Positions 45,729-55,344 of a stretch of 64,000 bases of DNA are shown here, one piece after another. The stretch is from assembly GCF_004209755.1 (NCBI RefSeq), contig NZ_CP035913.1:620001-684000 (forward strand), written 5' to 3'. Position 1 is the first letter of the stretch; each line of letters opens with the position of its first letter. The notes under the pieces are model-generated. The model searched no databases and had not been told where the DNA came from. It saw only the letters and a list, made by a program, of their open reading frames with translations. This DNA is from Pseudoduganella lutea (lineage in GTDB: Bacteria; Pseudomonadota; Gammaproteobacteria; Burkholderiales; Burkholderiaceae_D). The position numbers and the translations under genes are program-made.

Positions 45729-46883
45729 ATGCGCCCACCGATCGAATACGACCCGCGCTACGAAGTGCCCGAAGCCGATGAAGGCGACACGCAGGCCGAA
45801 CTGCTCGACGTGCTGCACGCCATCGCGGACACGACCTTCAAGGACACCGGCCAGCCGCTGCGCAGCGTGCACGCCAAGAGCCATGGCCTGCTGCGCGCCG
45901 AACTGCGCGTGCTGCCGGACCTGCCCTCCGTGCTGGCACAGGGCTTGTTAGCCACGCCCGCCAGCTATCCTGTCGTGATGCGCCTGTCGACCACGCCCGG
46001 CGACGTGCTCGAGGACAGCGTCTCCACGCCGCGCGGCGTGGCCTTGAAGGTGATCGGCGCGCAGGGGCCGCGCCTGCCCGGCAGCGAAGACGATGCCACG
46101 CAGGATTTCGTGCTCGTCAACGGCACCACGTTCCTGAACGCGGGGCCAAAAGCCTTCCTTGGCGGTCTGAAGATGCTCGCCGCCACCACCGACAAGGCGC
46201 CCGCGCTCAAGAAGATGCTGTCGGCCGCGCTGCGGCAAGTCGAGCGGGCCATCGAGAAAGCCGGTACCGACAGCGCGGCCTTGAAGGGCATGGGCGGCCA
46301 ACCCGCCACCCATCCGCTCGGCGACAGCTATTACAGCCAGGTACCGATCCTGTTCGGCCCGTACATGGCCAAGGTGGCGCTGGTGCCGACCGCCGTGGGC
46401 CTGACAACCCTGAAGGACGCGCCGGTCGACTATTCCGCCGATCCGGACGTGCTGCGCAAGGTCGTTTCCGACCACTTCGCCGTGCAAGGTGGCGAGTGGG
46501 ACTTGCGCGTGCAGTTCTGCACGAACATCGAGGAAATGCCGATCGAGGATGCGTCATCCGAGTGGTCCGAGGAACTGAGTCCCTACGTGACCGTGGCACG
46601 CCTCATCGCGCCGCCGCAGATCGGCTGGAGCGAGGCGCTGTCGGCGGCGATCGACGAATGCATGAGCTTCTCGCCATGGCACGGTCTCGCCGCCCACCGG
46701 CCGCTGGGCGCCGTCAACCGCGTGCGCAAGGCCGCGTACGAGATGTCGTCGAAGCTGCGCGCCCGGCGGCGCGGCGCCCCCATCGTCGAACCCGTGTCGC
46801 TCGACGGGCTGCCGTTCGATCAGGCCGGCACTGGGCATGCCGCTGCTGCACTGCTGGACACCGAGCCGGTAGCACCACGCTGA
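45729..46883 (+). CDS. Catalase family protein (y4iL-like)
   Basis: 384-aa member of the catalase superfamily, a short divergent branch. The distal-side pattern is visible: VHAKSHGLLRAEL with the His, and DFVLVNGTTFLNA with the Asn. The region where true catalases have the proximal heme Tyr reads SFSPWHGLAAHRPLGAVNR, with no Tyr. Catalase activity is therefore doubtful; other peroxidase or lipid roles are known in such branches. AAGGAG six bases before the ATG fixes the start; the upstream in-frame extension is non-homologous. Confidence 0.85.
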   Translation: MRPPIEYDPRYEVPEADEGDTQAELLDVLHAIADTTFKDTGQPLRSVHAKSHGLLRAELRVLPDLPSVLAQGLLATPASYPVVMRLSTTPGDVLEDSVSTPRGVALKVIGAQGPRLPGSEDDATQDFVLVNGTTFLNAGPKAFLGGLKMLAATTDKAPALKKMLSAALRQVERAIEKAGTDSAALKGMGGQPATHPLGDSYYSQVPILFGPYMAKVALVPTAVGLTTLKDAPVDYSADPDVLRKVVSDHFAVQGGEWDLRVQFCTNIEEMPIEDASSEWSEELSPYVTVARLIAPPQIGWSEALSAAIDECMSFSPWHGLAAHRPLGAVNRVRKAAYEMSSKLRARRRGAPIVEPVSLDGLPFDQAGTGHAAAALLDTEPVAPR

Positions 46884-46930
46884 GTTCGTGTCCTCGTGCC
46901 TGGCGGCACACCTGACGGCGCCGGTTCTCT

Positions 46931-46982
46931 GGTGTCGGACATTTTTTCCGGGCGCTGTTTCCGGAAAATGTGTCGGACACCG
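46931..46982. repeat. Extragenic palindrome, GGTGTCGGACA variant
   Basis: GGTGTCGGACATTTTTTCCG pairs with CGGAAAATGTGTCGGACACC around a short GGCGCTGTTT loop; a few mismatches. It lies 48 bp after the catalase-family gene stop. Confidence 0.85.
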
Positions 46983-47042
46983 GTGTTCCCTGATGAGCAA
47001 TGGCGTCTTTGCATCAAGGGAAAACCGGTGTCCGACCACTAG
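46983..47042. repeat. Spacer hairpin and truncated second palindrome next to the IS4-family element
   Basis: TTCCCTGATG (46986-46995) pairs with CATCAAGGGAA (47012-47022) with one bulged A, bounded by CCGGTG and AACCGG. Then comes GGTGTCCGACCA (47027-47038), the start of another palindrome, and CTAG, where the IS element begins. Confidence 0.7.
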
Positions 47043-48354
47043 TGTCCGGACGTTTCTCATAGGAGAGCGAGCTGAATCTGCTCGCTTTTTTGTAGATCAT
47101 CGTTGTCTGCTCCGCTAAGTAGTTGATTTAATGGGGAAGTTTCGAACATTGCCAGATTGAGAATCTGTAGAATTTCGTAGAGACTTTGGGGTAGTTGGAG
47201 GCGTTTTTTTGCGATGGCGATCAGGACGTAGGTCGCGATTGCGATCCAAATTTGGGTCTTCACGGCGTTCTCGCTGGTGCCATAAAACGCCTTGATGCGT
47301 AGATGTTGTTTGATCCACTTGAAGAACAGTTCGACCTGCCACCGCTGCTTGTAGAGGCCCGCGATCGTCTCCGGGCTCAGTGAAAAATTGTTCGTCAAAA
47401 AGCTGATGCGCTTGCCCGTTTCGTCCTTCACGACCACGCGTCGCAATGCGTCTGGGTAGCGCGAAGCGGTCGCTGGGATCGCCAACACAACGGTCTGATC
47501 GCATTCCACATTCGTGTTGGCGCAGTCGACTGAATGCGAGTAACGACGCCTAAGCTTGGTGTTGCTTCTTGCCCTCGAGACGAAGAACGCGCCCATCAAA
47601 TTGAGGTTGTAGAGACGTTCGAAATCGAGGTAGCCGCGATCTAGCAAGTAGAAAGCGCCTGGTTCAATCGTCAGTCTGTCGAAGCCTCGGACGTCACTCA
47701 TTTTGCCGTCCGAGATATGGATGAAGCTTGGTATAGAGCCCCGTAGATCAAGCAGTGTATGAAGTTTGATGGCTGCTTTGGTCGACTTGAATGGTGCCCA
47801 CGGATAGACCGACAGGCATAGATCGATTGTCGTCGAGTCGAACGCATACACAGTATTTTTGAGGTCGACGTCCAGTTCCTCACCAACGTACAAAGGTCTG
47901 GCAATGCCGATAAGATGCGCTGCGAGATCGGCATAGATTTGCCATGGCCGCGTCTCGTTTGCATCGGCCAGTGTGCTACGGGAGATCGTCTTGCAGCGGA
48001 AGCCCATGTGATAGAGCCGGGCTGCTTGAGCCCTGAGATTGAGCTCGATGTCACGCAGCGATTCGCGATAGGTGAGCTGAGCGAATGCCATCGCCAAGAA
48101 CTGGTCAAGACATGAAAACGTCTTGACCTTGTAGTGACCTTGGTGGGCTGCGACGCAGCGTCGAAACGTGGTGAGTGGCAGATGCGTCATGATCTGCGCA
48201 AAGACGAGTTTGCCCTGATGCATGGGAGCCTTTCGCGGTTGCCAGCAAAAGGCCCAAGTCTGCGCTCAAAATTGAAATCGAGACCAGACCAAACCGTCGA
48301 AATCTCGCGTGGAATCAGTAGCTTACAGACGCCATCCGGACCAACGTCCGGACA
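47043..48354 (-). mobile_element. IS4-family insertion sequence, complete
   Basis: 1312-bp element. The ends TGTCCGGACGTT (47043-47054) and AACGTCCGGACA (48343-48354) are perfect 12-bp inverted repeats. Both are flanked by CTAG (47039-47042 and 48355-48358), a candidate 4-bp target duplication. Because CTAG is itself a palindrome within ACTAGT the exact edges are not certain. It is less GC-rich than its surroundings. Its site is the middle of an extragenic palindrome cluster. Contains one intact transposase gene. Confidence 0.88.
47057..48223 (-). CDS. IS4-family transposase
   Basis: 388-aa transposase with an N-terminal DUF4372-like domain (VFAQIMTHLPLTTFRRCVAA) and an RNase H-like DDE core. 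D1 is in YAFDSTTIDLCL, D2 in FYLLDRGYLDFERL, and the Y-2-R-3-E-6-K signature is YKQRWQVELFFKWIKQHL, carrying the catalytic Glu. No frameshift or stop. Codon use is visibly more AT-rich than the host genes, as expected of a recent arrival. Confidence 0.94.
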   Translation of the reverse strand: MHQGKLVFAQIMTHLPLTTFRRCVAAHQGHYKVKTFSCLDQFLAMAFAQLTYRESLRDIELNLRAQAARLYHMGFRCKTISRSTLADANETRPWQIYADLAAHLIGIARPLYVGEELDVDLKNTVYAFDSTTIDLCLSVYPWAPFKSTKAAIKLHTLLDLRGSIPSFIHISDGKMSDVRGFDRLTIEPGAFYLLDRGYLDFERLYNLNLMGAFFVSRARSNTKLRRRYSHSVDCANTNVECDQTVVLAIPATASRYPDALRRVVVKDETGKRISFLTNNFSLSPETIAGLYKQRWQVELFFKWIKQHLRIKAFYGTSENAVKTQIWIAIATYVLIAIAKKRLQLPQSLYEILQILNLAMFETSPLNQLLSGADNDDLQKSEQIQLALL

Positions 48355-48359
48355 CTAGT

Positions 48360-48409
48360 GGTGTCAGACACCATTTCCGGGAAAGACTCCGGAAAAGATG
48401 TCTGACACC
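48360..48409. repeat. Extragenic palindrome, GGTGTCAGACA variant
   Basis: GGTGTCAGACACCATTTCCG pairs with CGGAAAAGATGTCTGACACC with two or three mismatches. It begins two bases beyond the right-hand CTAG of the IS4-family element, so before insertion it adjoined the truncated palindrome at 47027. Confidence 0.85.
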
Positions 48410-48437
48410 GCCCTCCGATTGCTGTTGGATTGTCATT

Positions 48438-48446
48438 TGCTATCAT
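48438..48446 (+). promoter_or_regulatory. Extended -10 promoter of the S9 peptidase gene
   Basis: TGCTATCAT with -10 TATCAT at 48441-48446, and a candidate -35 TTGCTG at 48419-48424 sixteen bp earlier. 53 bp before the ATG. Confidence 0.45.
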
Positions 48447-48498
48447 GCGCGCCTTGGCCGGCGCGTGCCGGCCTCCCCTTTTACATCGGAGAAACCGG

Positions 48499-50568
48499 AT
48501 GACCCTACGCCTGCTGGCAACCAGCGCCGCCCTCGCGGCCGTTGCCCTATCGGCTGCGCCCCTTGCGATGGCGGCGCCACGCGGCCTGACCATCGAAGAC
48601 CTCGCGAGCATGGACCGGGTAGGCAGCCCCGTGCTGTCGCCCGACGCCTCGCGCGTCGTCTACACGGTGCGCAGCACCAGCCTGGAAAAGAACCGTGGCA
48701 TCACCCAGCTGTGGATGATCGACCTGCGCGCCGCCAAGCCTGTGCCGCAGCAGCTCACGTCGCATGAATCGAGCAGCTTCGACCCGGAATGGTCGGCCAG
48801 CGGCGATGCCCTGTACTTCCTGTCCAGCCGGTCCGGCTCTGCGCAGGTGTGGCGCCTGCCTGCCGGCGGTGGCGAGGCCGTCAAGGTGACGAACCTGCCG
48901 GTGGATGTCGACAGCTTCCACGTGTCCCCGAAAGGCGACCGCCTCGCGGTGACGATGGCCGTCTTCCGCGACTGCGCCGACCTGGCCTGCACGAAGAAGC
49001 GCAACGACGACCAGGCCGCCAACAAGGCCACCGGCAAGCTGTACGACCAGATGTTCGTGCGCCACTGGGATACGTGGGCGGACGGCAAGCGCAATGTGCT
49101 GCACACCGTGTCACTGGGCGCGGCACCCGCGTCCACCGCAACGAGCCTGTCCGGCACGCTCGATGGCGACATCACCAGCAAGCCGTTCGGCGACCGCGGC
49201 GAATACACGTTCAGCCCGGACGGCCAGCGCATCGTGTTCTCGGTGCGCGTGGCGGGCAAGAGCGAGGCATGGTCGACCAACTTCGACCTGTATGAAGTGC
49301 CGGCCGCGGGCGGCGCCGCACCGCGCAACCTGACGGCCGACAATCCGGCCTGGGACACCAAGCCGCAGTTCTCTCCGGACGGCAAGACACTGGCCTACCT
49401 GGCGATGAAGCGCCCCGGCTTCGAGGCGGACCGCTTCCACATGGTCCTGCAGGACGTTGCGTCCGGCAAGAAACGCGTGCTGGCCGAGAGCTGGGACCGT
49501 TCGATCGCCGACTACCGCTGGCGCCCGGACGGCAAGGCGCTGCTGGCCAATGCCGACGACGTGGGCAACCACCGCCTGTTCTCGCTCGACGCGGCCAGCG
49601 GCAAGGTCAGCGCGCTGACGGACCAGGGCTATGTCGCCGAGTTCGACGCAAAGCGCGATACCGTGGTGATGACGCAGAACAGCCTGCGCGATGGCGCCCA
49701 GCTGTTCAAACTGGCAGGCACGAAGGCCACCCAGCTCACGCACGCCAACCGCGAGCGTCTGGCGGACATCAGGATGGGCGAGTATGAACAGTTCTCGTTC
49801 GCCGGCGCCAACGGCGAAACGGTCCATGGCTACGTGATGAAGCCGTGGAACGCCGAGCCCGGCAAGATGTATCCGGTGGCCTTCCTCGTGCACGGCGGCC
49901 CCCAGGGTAGCTTCGGCAACTCGTGGAGCTATCGCTGGAATCCGCAGGTGTATGCCGGCGCCGGCTATGCCACCGTGTTCATCGACTTCCACGGCTCCAC
50001 CGGCTATGGCCAGGCCTTCACGGATTCGATCAGCGGCGACTGGGGCGGCAAGCCGCTCGAAGACCTGAAAAAAGGCCTCGCCGCCGCGGGCCAGAAGTAT
50101 CCGTGGCTGGACACGTCGAACGCCTGCGCACTGGGCGCCTCGTATGGCGGCTACATGATGAACTGGATCGAAGGTAACTGGAGCGACGGCTTCAAGTGCA
50201 TCGTCAACCACGACGGCGTGTTCGACCAGCGCGGCATGGGCTACTCGACGGAAGAACTGTGGTTTACCGAATGGGAAAACGGCGGCACGCCGTACGCGAA
50301 CCCGGAAGGCTACGAGAAGTTCAACCCCGTGCACCACGTGACGAAGTGGAAAACGCCGATGCTCGTGATCCAGGGCGACCTGGACTTCCGCATCCCGACC
50401 GCCCAGGCGCTGGGCACCTTCACGGCGCTGCAGCGGCAAGGCATCAAATCGAAGCTGCTGGTATTCCCGGACGAGAACCACTGGGTGCTGAAGCCAGCCA
50501 ATTCGATCCAGTGGCATCACACGGTGATCGGCTGGCTCGATGAGCACCTGAAGCAGCAAGCGAAATAA
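48499..50568 (+). CDS. S9-family serine peptidase (prolyl oligopeptidase family), secreted
   Basis: 689-aa peptidase. Signal peptide (MTLRLLATSAALAAVALSAA), then a beta-propeller (about residues 35-400) with repeated S-P-D/S-x-D-G blades (FSPDGQRIVFSVRV, FSPDGKTLAYLAM). The alpha/beta-hydrolase domain has nucleophile Ser in LGASYGGYMMNW (GxSxGG), Asp in IQGDLDFRIPTAQ and His in DENHWVLKP. It resembles dipeptidyl or acylaminoacyl peptidases that degrade peptides in the periplasm. GGAG precedes the ATG. Confidence 0.94.
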   Translation: MTLRLLATSAALAAVALSAAPLAMAAPRGLTIEDLASMDRVGSPVLSPDASRVVYTVRSTSLEKNRGITQLWMIDLRAAKPVPQQLTSHESSSFDPEWSASGDALYFLSSRSGSAQVWRLPAGGGEAVKVTNLPVDVDSFHVSPKGDRLAVTMAVFRDCADLACTKKRNDDQAANKATGKLYDQMFVRHWDTWADGKRNVLHTVSLGAAPASTATSLSGTLDGDITSKPFGDRGEYTFSPDGQRIVFSVRVAGKSEAWSTNFDLYEVPAAGGAAPRNLTADNPAWDTKPQFSPDGKTLAYLAMKRPGFEADRFHMVLQDVASGKKRVLAESWDRSIADYRWRPDGKALLANADDVGNHRLFSLDAASGKVSALTDQGYVAEFDAKRDTVVMTQNSLRDGAQLFKLAGTKATQLTHANRERLADIRMGEYEQFSFAGANGETVHGYVMKPWNAEPGKMYPVAFLVHGGPQGSFGNSWSYRWNPQVYAGAGYATVFIDFHGSTGYGQAFTDSISGDWGGKPLEDLKKGLAAAGQKYPWLDTSNACALGASYGGYMMNWIEGNWSDGFKCIVNHDGVFDQRGMGYSTEELWFTEWENGGTPYANPEGYEKFNPVHHVTKWKTPMLVIQGDLDFRIPTAQALGTFTALQRQGIKSKLLVFPDENHWVLKPANSIQWHHTVIGWLDEHLKQQAK

Positions 50569-50587
50569 ACGGACGGAATGCGCATAA

Positions 50588-50626
50588 AAAAATCCCCCTC
50601 CATGCCATGCATGGAGGGGGATTTTT
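50588..50626. terminator. Bidirectional terminator between the S9 peptidase gene and mqo
   Basis: An 18-bp perfect stem, arms 50588-50605 (AAAAATCCCCCTCCATGC) and 50609-50626, loop CAT. A-run on the left and T-run on the right allow termination of both convergent genes. Confidence 0.95.
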
Positions 50627-50639
50627 GTTGGGCGATGGA

Positions 50640-52244
50640 TTACTGCTGCGCGGTCGCCGGAACGTCCAGCGTGATCGCCTTCAGGCCCAGCACGGCGCTG
50701 CTCTGCTGGCGGATCTGGTTCGCATAGGCGGCGTCGGGATTGAGCTTGCGGCCATACGACGGCACCATTTCCTTCATCTTCGCCTGCCATTCCGGCGTGG
50801 CCAGCTGGCCCTTGAACGACGATTTCTCGAGCACCTTCAGCATGATCGGCGCGGCCGTCGAGGCGCCCGGCGAGGCGCCCAGCAGCGCGCTCATCGTGCC
50901 GTCGGCGGAGCTCACGACCTCCGTGCCGAACTGCAGCAGGCCACCCTTCTTCGGGTCATCCTTGACGATCTGCACGCGCTGGCCGGCGTTGACGAGCGTC
51001 CAGTCTTCCAGTTTCGCTTCCGGCAGGTAGTCGCGCAGCGTGGCCAGGCGGTCTTCGGGCGACTGCATCACCTGCTGCACGAGGTATTTCGTCAGCGGGA
51101 TGTTGTCGTAGCCCGCTTCGAGCATCGGCTTGACGTTGTCGCCACCAATGGAGGCCGGCAGGTCGATCCACGAACCGTTCTTCAGGAACTTCGTCGAGAA
51201 CGTGGCGAACGGGCCGAACAGCAGCGCCTGCTTGCCATCGATGATGCGGGTATCCAGGTGCGGCACCGACATCGGCGGCGAGCCGACGGAAGCCTTGCCA
51301 TACACTTTCGCGTTGTGCTGCTTGATCAGTTCGGGATTGCTCGTGACCAGCCACTGGCCGCCGACGGGCACGCCGCCGAAGCCCTTGGCTTCCGGAATGC
51401 CGCTCTTTTCCAGCAGCGGCAAAGAACCGCCGCCGGCGCCGATGAACACGAACTTCGCGCGCACCGTCTTCATCGAGTTGTCGGCCAGGTTCTTGACGGT
51501 GACGTTCCAGTTGCCATCCGTGCCGCGCGTGATGTCTTCCACCTGGTGGCGCAGCGACAGCGTCATGCCGCCCTTCTCCGTCAGGTGCTTCACCATGCTG
51601 CGCGTCAGCGTGCCGTAGTTGACGTCGGTGCCGATTTCCATCCGCGTGGCCGCCACTTTCTGGTTCTTGTCGCGGCCGTTCATGACCAGCGGAATCCACT
51701 TGCGCAGCTGTTCCTGGTCTTCCGTGTAGATCATGCCCTTGAACAGGTTTTCCTTCTGCAGGGCGGCATAGCGCTTCTGCAGGAAGGCGATGTTGTCATC
51801 GCCCCAGACGAACGACATGTGCGGCACGTTGTTGATGAACGTGCGCGGATCGCCGAGGTAGCCCTTCTGCACCTGGTAGGCCCAGAACTGCTTGGACACT
51901 TCGAACTGTTCGTTGATGTCGACGGCTTTCTTCGTTTCGACGCTGCCGTCCGGCATTTCCGGCGTGTAGTTCAGTTCAGCGAAACCGGAGTGGCCGGTGC
52001 CCGCGTTGTTCATCGCGTCCGAACTTTCGGCCGAGACCGTATCGAGGCGCTCGAACATCTGCATGGTCAGGCCGGGCTGCAGCTCATGGAGCATCGTGCC
52101 CAGGGTGGCGCTCATGACACCGGCGCCGACCAGCACCACGTCGACCGGTTTGTCGGCGGAGGGCGGCGGGGACTTGGTGCAGGAGGAAAGGATCAAACAG
52201 GAGAACAGGACAACGAGCGACTTACCGACAAATGACTTACGCAT
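50640..52244 (-). CDS. mqo: Malate:quinone oxidoreductase with lipoprotein-like leader
   Basis: 534-aa FAD enzyme oxidising malate to oxaloacetate and reducing quinone. [19 protein letters not shown] is the FAD Rossmann motif, and [17 protein letters not shown] and [20 protein letters not shown] are Mqo signatures. Unusually, the N-terminus is [20 protein letters not shown] followed by SC, a lipobox, then a short Lys/Pro/Ser linker, suggesting a lipid-anchored or exported enzyme. The frame is open well upstream, but only this start yields a sensible leader; the ribosome site is weak. Convergent with the S9 peptidase gene. Confidence 0.93.
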   Translation of the reverse strand: MRKSFVGKSLVVLFSCLILSSCTKSPPPSADKPVDVVLVGAGVMSATLGTMLHELQPGLTMQMFERLDTVSAESSDAMNNAGTGHSGFAELNYTPEMPDGSVETKKAVDINEQFEVSKQFWAYQVQKGYLGDPRTFINNVPHMSFVWGDDNIAFLQKRYAALQKENLFKGMIYTEDQEQLRKWIPLVMNGRDKNQKVAATRMEIGTDVNYGTLTRSMVKHLTEKGGMTLSLRHQVEDITRGTDGNWNVTVKNLADNSMKTVRAKFVFIGAGGGSLPLLEKSGIPEAKGFGGVPVGGQWLVTSNPELIKQHNAKVYGKASVGSPPMSVPHLDTRIIDGKQALLFGPFATFSTKFLKNGSWIDLPASIGGDNVKPMLEAGYDNIPLTKYLVQQVMQSPEDRLATLRDYLPEAKLEDWTLVNAGQRVQIVKDDPKKGGLLQFGTEVVSSADGTMSALLGASPGASTAAPIMLKVLEKSSFKGQLATPEWQAKMKEMVPSYGRKLNPDAAYANQIRQQSSAVLGLKAITLDVPATAQQ

Positions 52245-52728
52245 GATGACATTACCTGAACGATGATCGCGGTGCTGCCACCGCCACCATCCGGTTAAAA
52301 GAACTTCAACGGTTCCTTGCGAAATATTTCCGACAGGCCGGGGAGACCAAACAAAAAAATTCCGTAAGGAGCGTGCAGCCACGGTGAATCGGGGCACACG
52401 ACGCGCAGCGGAAGCAACGTCACGGCGCGACACTGTTGAGTGGATCGATGGACCGTGACAGGAGACTAGCAGCAAACGACGGCATGCCGGTTCCGGCATG
52501 CGGACGGCAAGCTGTGTTCTGTGCGTCTATTGAAGAGACAAGCCCGGAAGGGCCAGACGAATCTTAGGCCCGCGTGGCCGCCCCACCTATTCGGGATTCT
52601 ACTTAGGTCATGTATAAGACCCGCCGGTGCATGAACCGATGCACGCATCGAAATGCACGCGAATATAATGCCGTTCATTCCACTGCAGCGCATGCGGCAA
52701 GGCTCATCCATCGAAGGCGTTACTACCG
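52245..52728. other. 484-bp gap between divergent mqo and the VOC gene
   Basis: Must hold promoters for both genes. A TATAAG about 110 bp before the VOC gene start and AT-rich stretches near 52340-52370 are the only hints. No repeat, RNA gene or convincing ORF was seen. Short open frames here are GC-rich and lack family features. Confidence 0.4.
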
Positions 52729-53112
52729 ATGTTCAAACGAATCCACCACGCAGCCATCATCTGCGCCAACTACGCGCGCTCCAAACGTTTTTACACCGAG
52801 GTACTCGGCCTGCGCATCATCGCGGAAAACTACCGGACGGCGCGGCACTCGTACAAGCTCGACCTGCAACTGGCCGACGGTGCGCAGATCGAGCTGTTCT
52901 CGTTCCCCGACGCACCCGAACGCCCCTCGTATCCCGAGGCACGGGGCCTGCGCCACCTGGCCTTCGCGGTGGACGACATCGATGCCTGCAAGGCCCGCCT
53001 GGAAGAGCAAGGCGTTGCCGTCGAGCCGATACGGATCGACGAGCATACCGGGCGGCGTTTCACGTTCTTTGCCGACCCGGATGGCCTGCCGCTCGAGCTG
53101 TACGAGGATTGA
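52729..53112 (+). CDS. VOC-family protein (YaeR/GloA2-like)
   Basis: 127-aa vicinal oxygen chelate protein. Metal-ligand pattern: His in [12 protein letters not shown], Glu in IELFSFP, His in [12 protein letters not shown] and Glu in LPLELYED. It resembles YaeR, related to glyoxalase I, whose substrate is not settled. It ends 18 bp from the convergent senA; whether it relates to selenium or ergothioneine metabolism is unknown. Confidence 0.86.
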   Translation: MFKRIHHAAIICANYARSKRFYTEVLGLRIIAENYRTARHSYKLDLQLADGAQIELFSFPDAPERPSYPEARGLRHLAFAVDDIDACKARLEEQGVAVEPIRIDEHTGRRFTFFADPDGLPLELYED

Positions 53113-53130
53113 CCCGGACAGAACTGCCCG

Positions 53131-54332
53131 TTACGCCCACGCGCACGTCCGGAACCCGCAAAAGATATCGTCGCGCTCGGGCATGAAGAAATTGCGGAAC
53201 TTCGCCGAGCCGAAGCGCGACGGCGTGGCGAACGACGCGCCGCGCAGCGCCTGGTGCGTGGCGAACCACGGCTCGGAGTATTCGCGGTAGCGGTCCGCCG
53301 TGAAACCGGGATACGGTTCGAACGGCGAAGCCGTCCACTCCCATAACTGCCCCAGCGGAACGCCGGGTGGCCATGCAATGCCGCATATTCCCACTCCGCT
53401 TCCGTCGGCAGGCGCCGGCCCGCCCACGCGCAGTAGGCCTGCGCTTCGTACAGGCTCACGTGGCGCACCGGCTCATCCGGGTTCAACGTGGCCGGACGGC
53501 CGAAGCGCACGGTGCGCCAGCCGGCGCCGTCGCGTTCCCAGTAGCGCGGCGCGGAACGCTCCTGCCGCATCAGCCACGCGGCCCCGCCGGTGCTCCAGAA
53601 CTGCCGGTTGTCGTAGCCGCCGTCGGCCATGAAGTCCATGTACTGCGCGTTGGTCACGAGGCCCGCATCCATGCGGAACGGCGCCACATACACTGCGTGC
53701 GCGGTCTTTTCGTTGTCGAACACGAAGCCGGCGGTGTCGGCCGCGCTGCCCAGCTGCAGGGTACCGCCAGGGAACAGCAGGTCGCCGTGGCTGGCGGGTG
53801 CGGGTTCGTCCTGCATCAGCTGCGCCGGCGCCGCCAGGCCAAGCGTCTGCAGCGTGTACAGGTAGGCTTCGCCGTGCATGTCCTCGTGGGCGAGCGCCAG
53901 GCGATAGGGATAGAGCGCCTCGTCGGTATTCGCCTCGCGCGACAGCTTGTCGAGCACGCGGTCGAGCACCTCGTGGCAATAGGTCTTCACGCCGCCGGTG
54001 CTCGGCAGGTCGAGCGTCCAGCGGCTGCGGTGCGGCACGTTGGCCGAGTCGAACCAGTCGTCGCCCTTCGTCAGCAAGGAGGCGAATTGCGCATCGGCCG
54101 GATGGCTCGACAGCGCCTCGCGCAGGATGAACCATTCGGCGAACCAGGCCGTATGGCCCAGCTCCCACAACGGCGGGTTGACGATGCGAAGCTGGGGCAC
54201 GTTGCGTGGCACGTCCATGCCGGCGGCGGCGAAGCAATCGAACAGGGCGAGCGTATAATGCCGCGCATCCTGCATGGCCTCGGCCAGTTGCTGCGTGCGC
54301 GCGGTACGGAAGGAGGCGGTGATGGAATTCAT
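53131..54332 (-). pseudogene. senA: Selenoneine synthase SenA (EgtB-like), apparently frameshifted
   Basis: EgtB-like iron enzyme that in SenA joins a selenosugar to hercynine. The first 325 residues read in one frame: [17 protein letters not shown] and [15 protein letters not shown] supply the three-His iron site, and [18 protein letters not shown] starts the last part of the FGE-like domain. After AFRWG (about 53354) the frame fails. The rest ([17 protein letters not shown] to CGFRTCAWA) continues in the next frame to a stop at 53131. Adding one base at the C4 run 53350-53353 would restore about 400 aa (RWGQLWEW). Either a real one-base deletion or a sequencing error. Confidence 0.82.
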
Positions 54333-54348
54333 TGAAGGATTGTAACCA

Positions 54349-55344
54349 ATGGCAGCTTCCGGCAAACGGACGATCTGTATCGTGAGCCCCGGCACGGCGC
54401 GCGACAACAACGGCAACTGGCACACCGCCGACCGCTGGGCGGGCTTCCTGCGCGACGATTACGACGTGGTGGTCCAGGAGCGGTGGTCGGAGCGGTGGCC
54501 CGCGCCGGACTTGCTGATCGTGCTCCATGCACGCCGCTCCGCCAGGTCGTTGGCCGACTTCCGCCTGCACTGCGACGACCGTCCCGCCATGCTGGTGCTG
54601 ACCGGGACGGACGTGTACCACGACATCCATCACGACGCCGAAGCGCAATGCGCGATCCGGCTGGCCGACGCGCTCGTGGTGCTGCAACCGGCCGCAATCG
54701 ACGAGCTGCCCGACACCGTGCGGGCGGACACCCATGTGATCTACCAGTCCGCCGACGCGCTGCCAGCGCTGCCGAGGATTCCCGGCCGCAAGGACATCAC
54801 GATGGTCGGCCACCTGCGTGCCGTGAAAGACCCGGCCACGTTCATGCGTGCCGCCGCGCTGGTGACGGCGCCCGGCGTCTTCCTGCAGCAGATCGGCGCG
54901 GCGCTCGACCCGGACCTCGAGCGGCTGGCCGAACGCACGGGCGACACGGTGGCGCATTACGCATGGCTGGGCGGCACGCCGCGCGAGTTCGCCCGCGATG
55001 CCATCCGCCGCAGCCACGCGCTGGCCATCTGCTCGACGATGGAGGGCGGCGCCAACGTGATCGTCGAGGCCATCACCAGTGGCGTGCCTGTGCTGGCCAG
55101 CGACATCAGCGGCAACCGTGGGATGCTCGGCAACGATTACGCGGGCTTCTTCCCCGTCGGCGACGCCCCCGCCCTCGCCCGCCTGATCGACCGCAGCGTG
55201 CAGGACGAGGCGTTCATCGCCACCCTGCGCGCCCAGTGCGCGGCCCGCGCCCCGCTGTTCGCGCCGGGGGCGGAACGGGCAGCATTGCTGCGGCTGGTGG
55301 ATAATCTGCTTCAACCGACACCTTCAATTGGCAAAAGAACATGA
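54349..55344 (+). CDS. senB: Selenosugar synthase SenB (TIGR04348-type glycosyltransferase)
   Basis: 331-aa GT4-like glycosyltransferase. [20 protein letters not shown] is the N-terminal donor/acceptor loop typical of this family, [13 protein letters not shown] follows, and the C-terminal EX7E-like region is [20 protein letters not shown]. SenB makes a selenium-carbon bond from UDP-sugar and selenophosphate. It starts 17 bases from the divergent senA ATG and overlaps selD by 4 bp (ATGA), so senB and selD are one unit. AAGGA is nine bases upstream. Confidence 0.9.
   Translation: MAASGKRTICIVSPGTARDNNGNWHTADRWAGFLRDDYDVVVQERWSERWPAPDLLIVLHARRSARSLADFRLHCDDRPAMLVLTGTDVYHDIHHDAEAQCAIRLADALVVLQPAAIDELPDTVRADTHVIYQSADALPALPRIPGRKDITMVGHLRAVKDPATFMRAAALVTAPGVFLQQIGAALDPDLERLAERTGDTVAHYAWLGGTPREFARDAIRRSHALAICSTMEGGANVIVEAITSGVPVLASDISGNRGMLGNDYAGFFPVGDAPALARLIDRSVQDEAFIATLRAQCAARAPLFAPGAERAALLRLVDNLLQPTPSIGKRT

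Noticed and set aside
47115..48358. Additional small ORFs inside the IS4-family element
   Set aside because: All overlap the intact transposase in other frames.
52245..52499. 85-codon N-terminal extension of Mqo
   Set aside because: Arg/Pro/Ser-rich with no homology, and it would bury the lipoprotein leader inside the protein.
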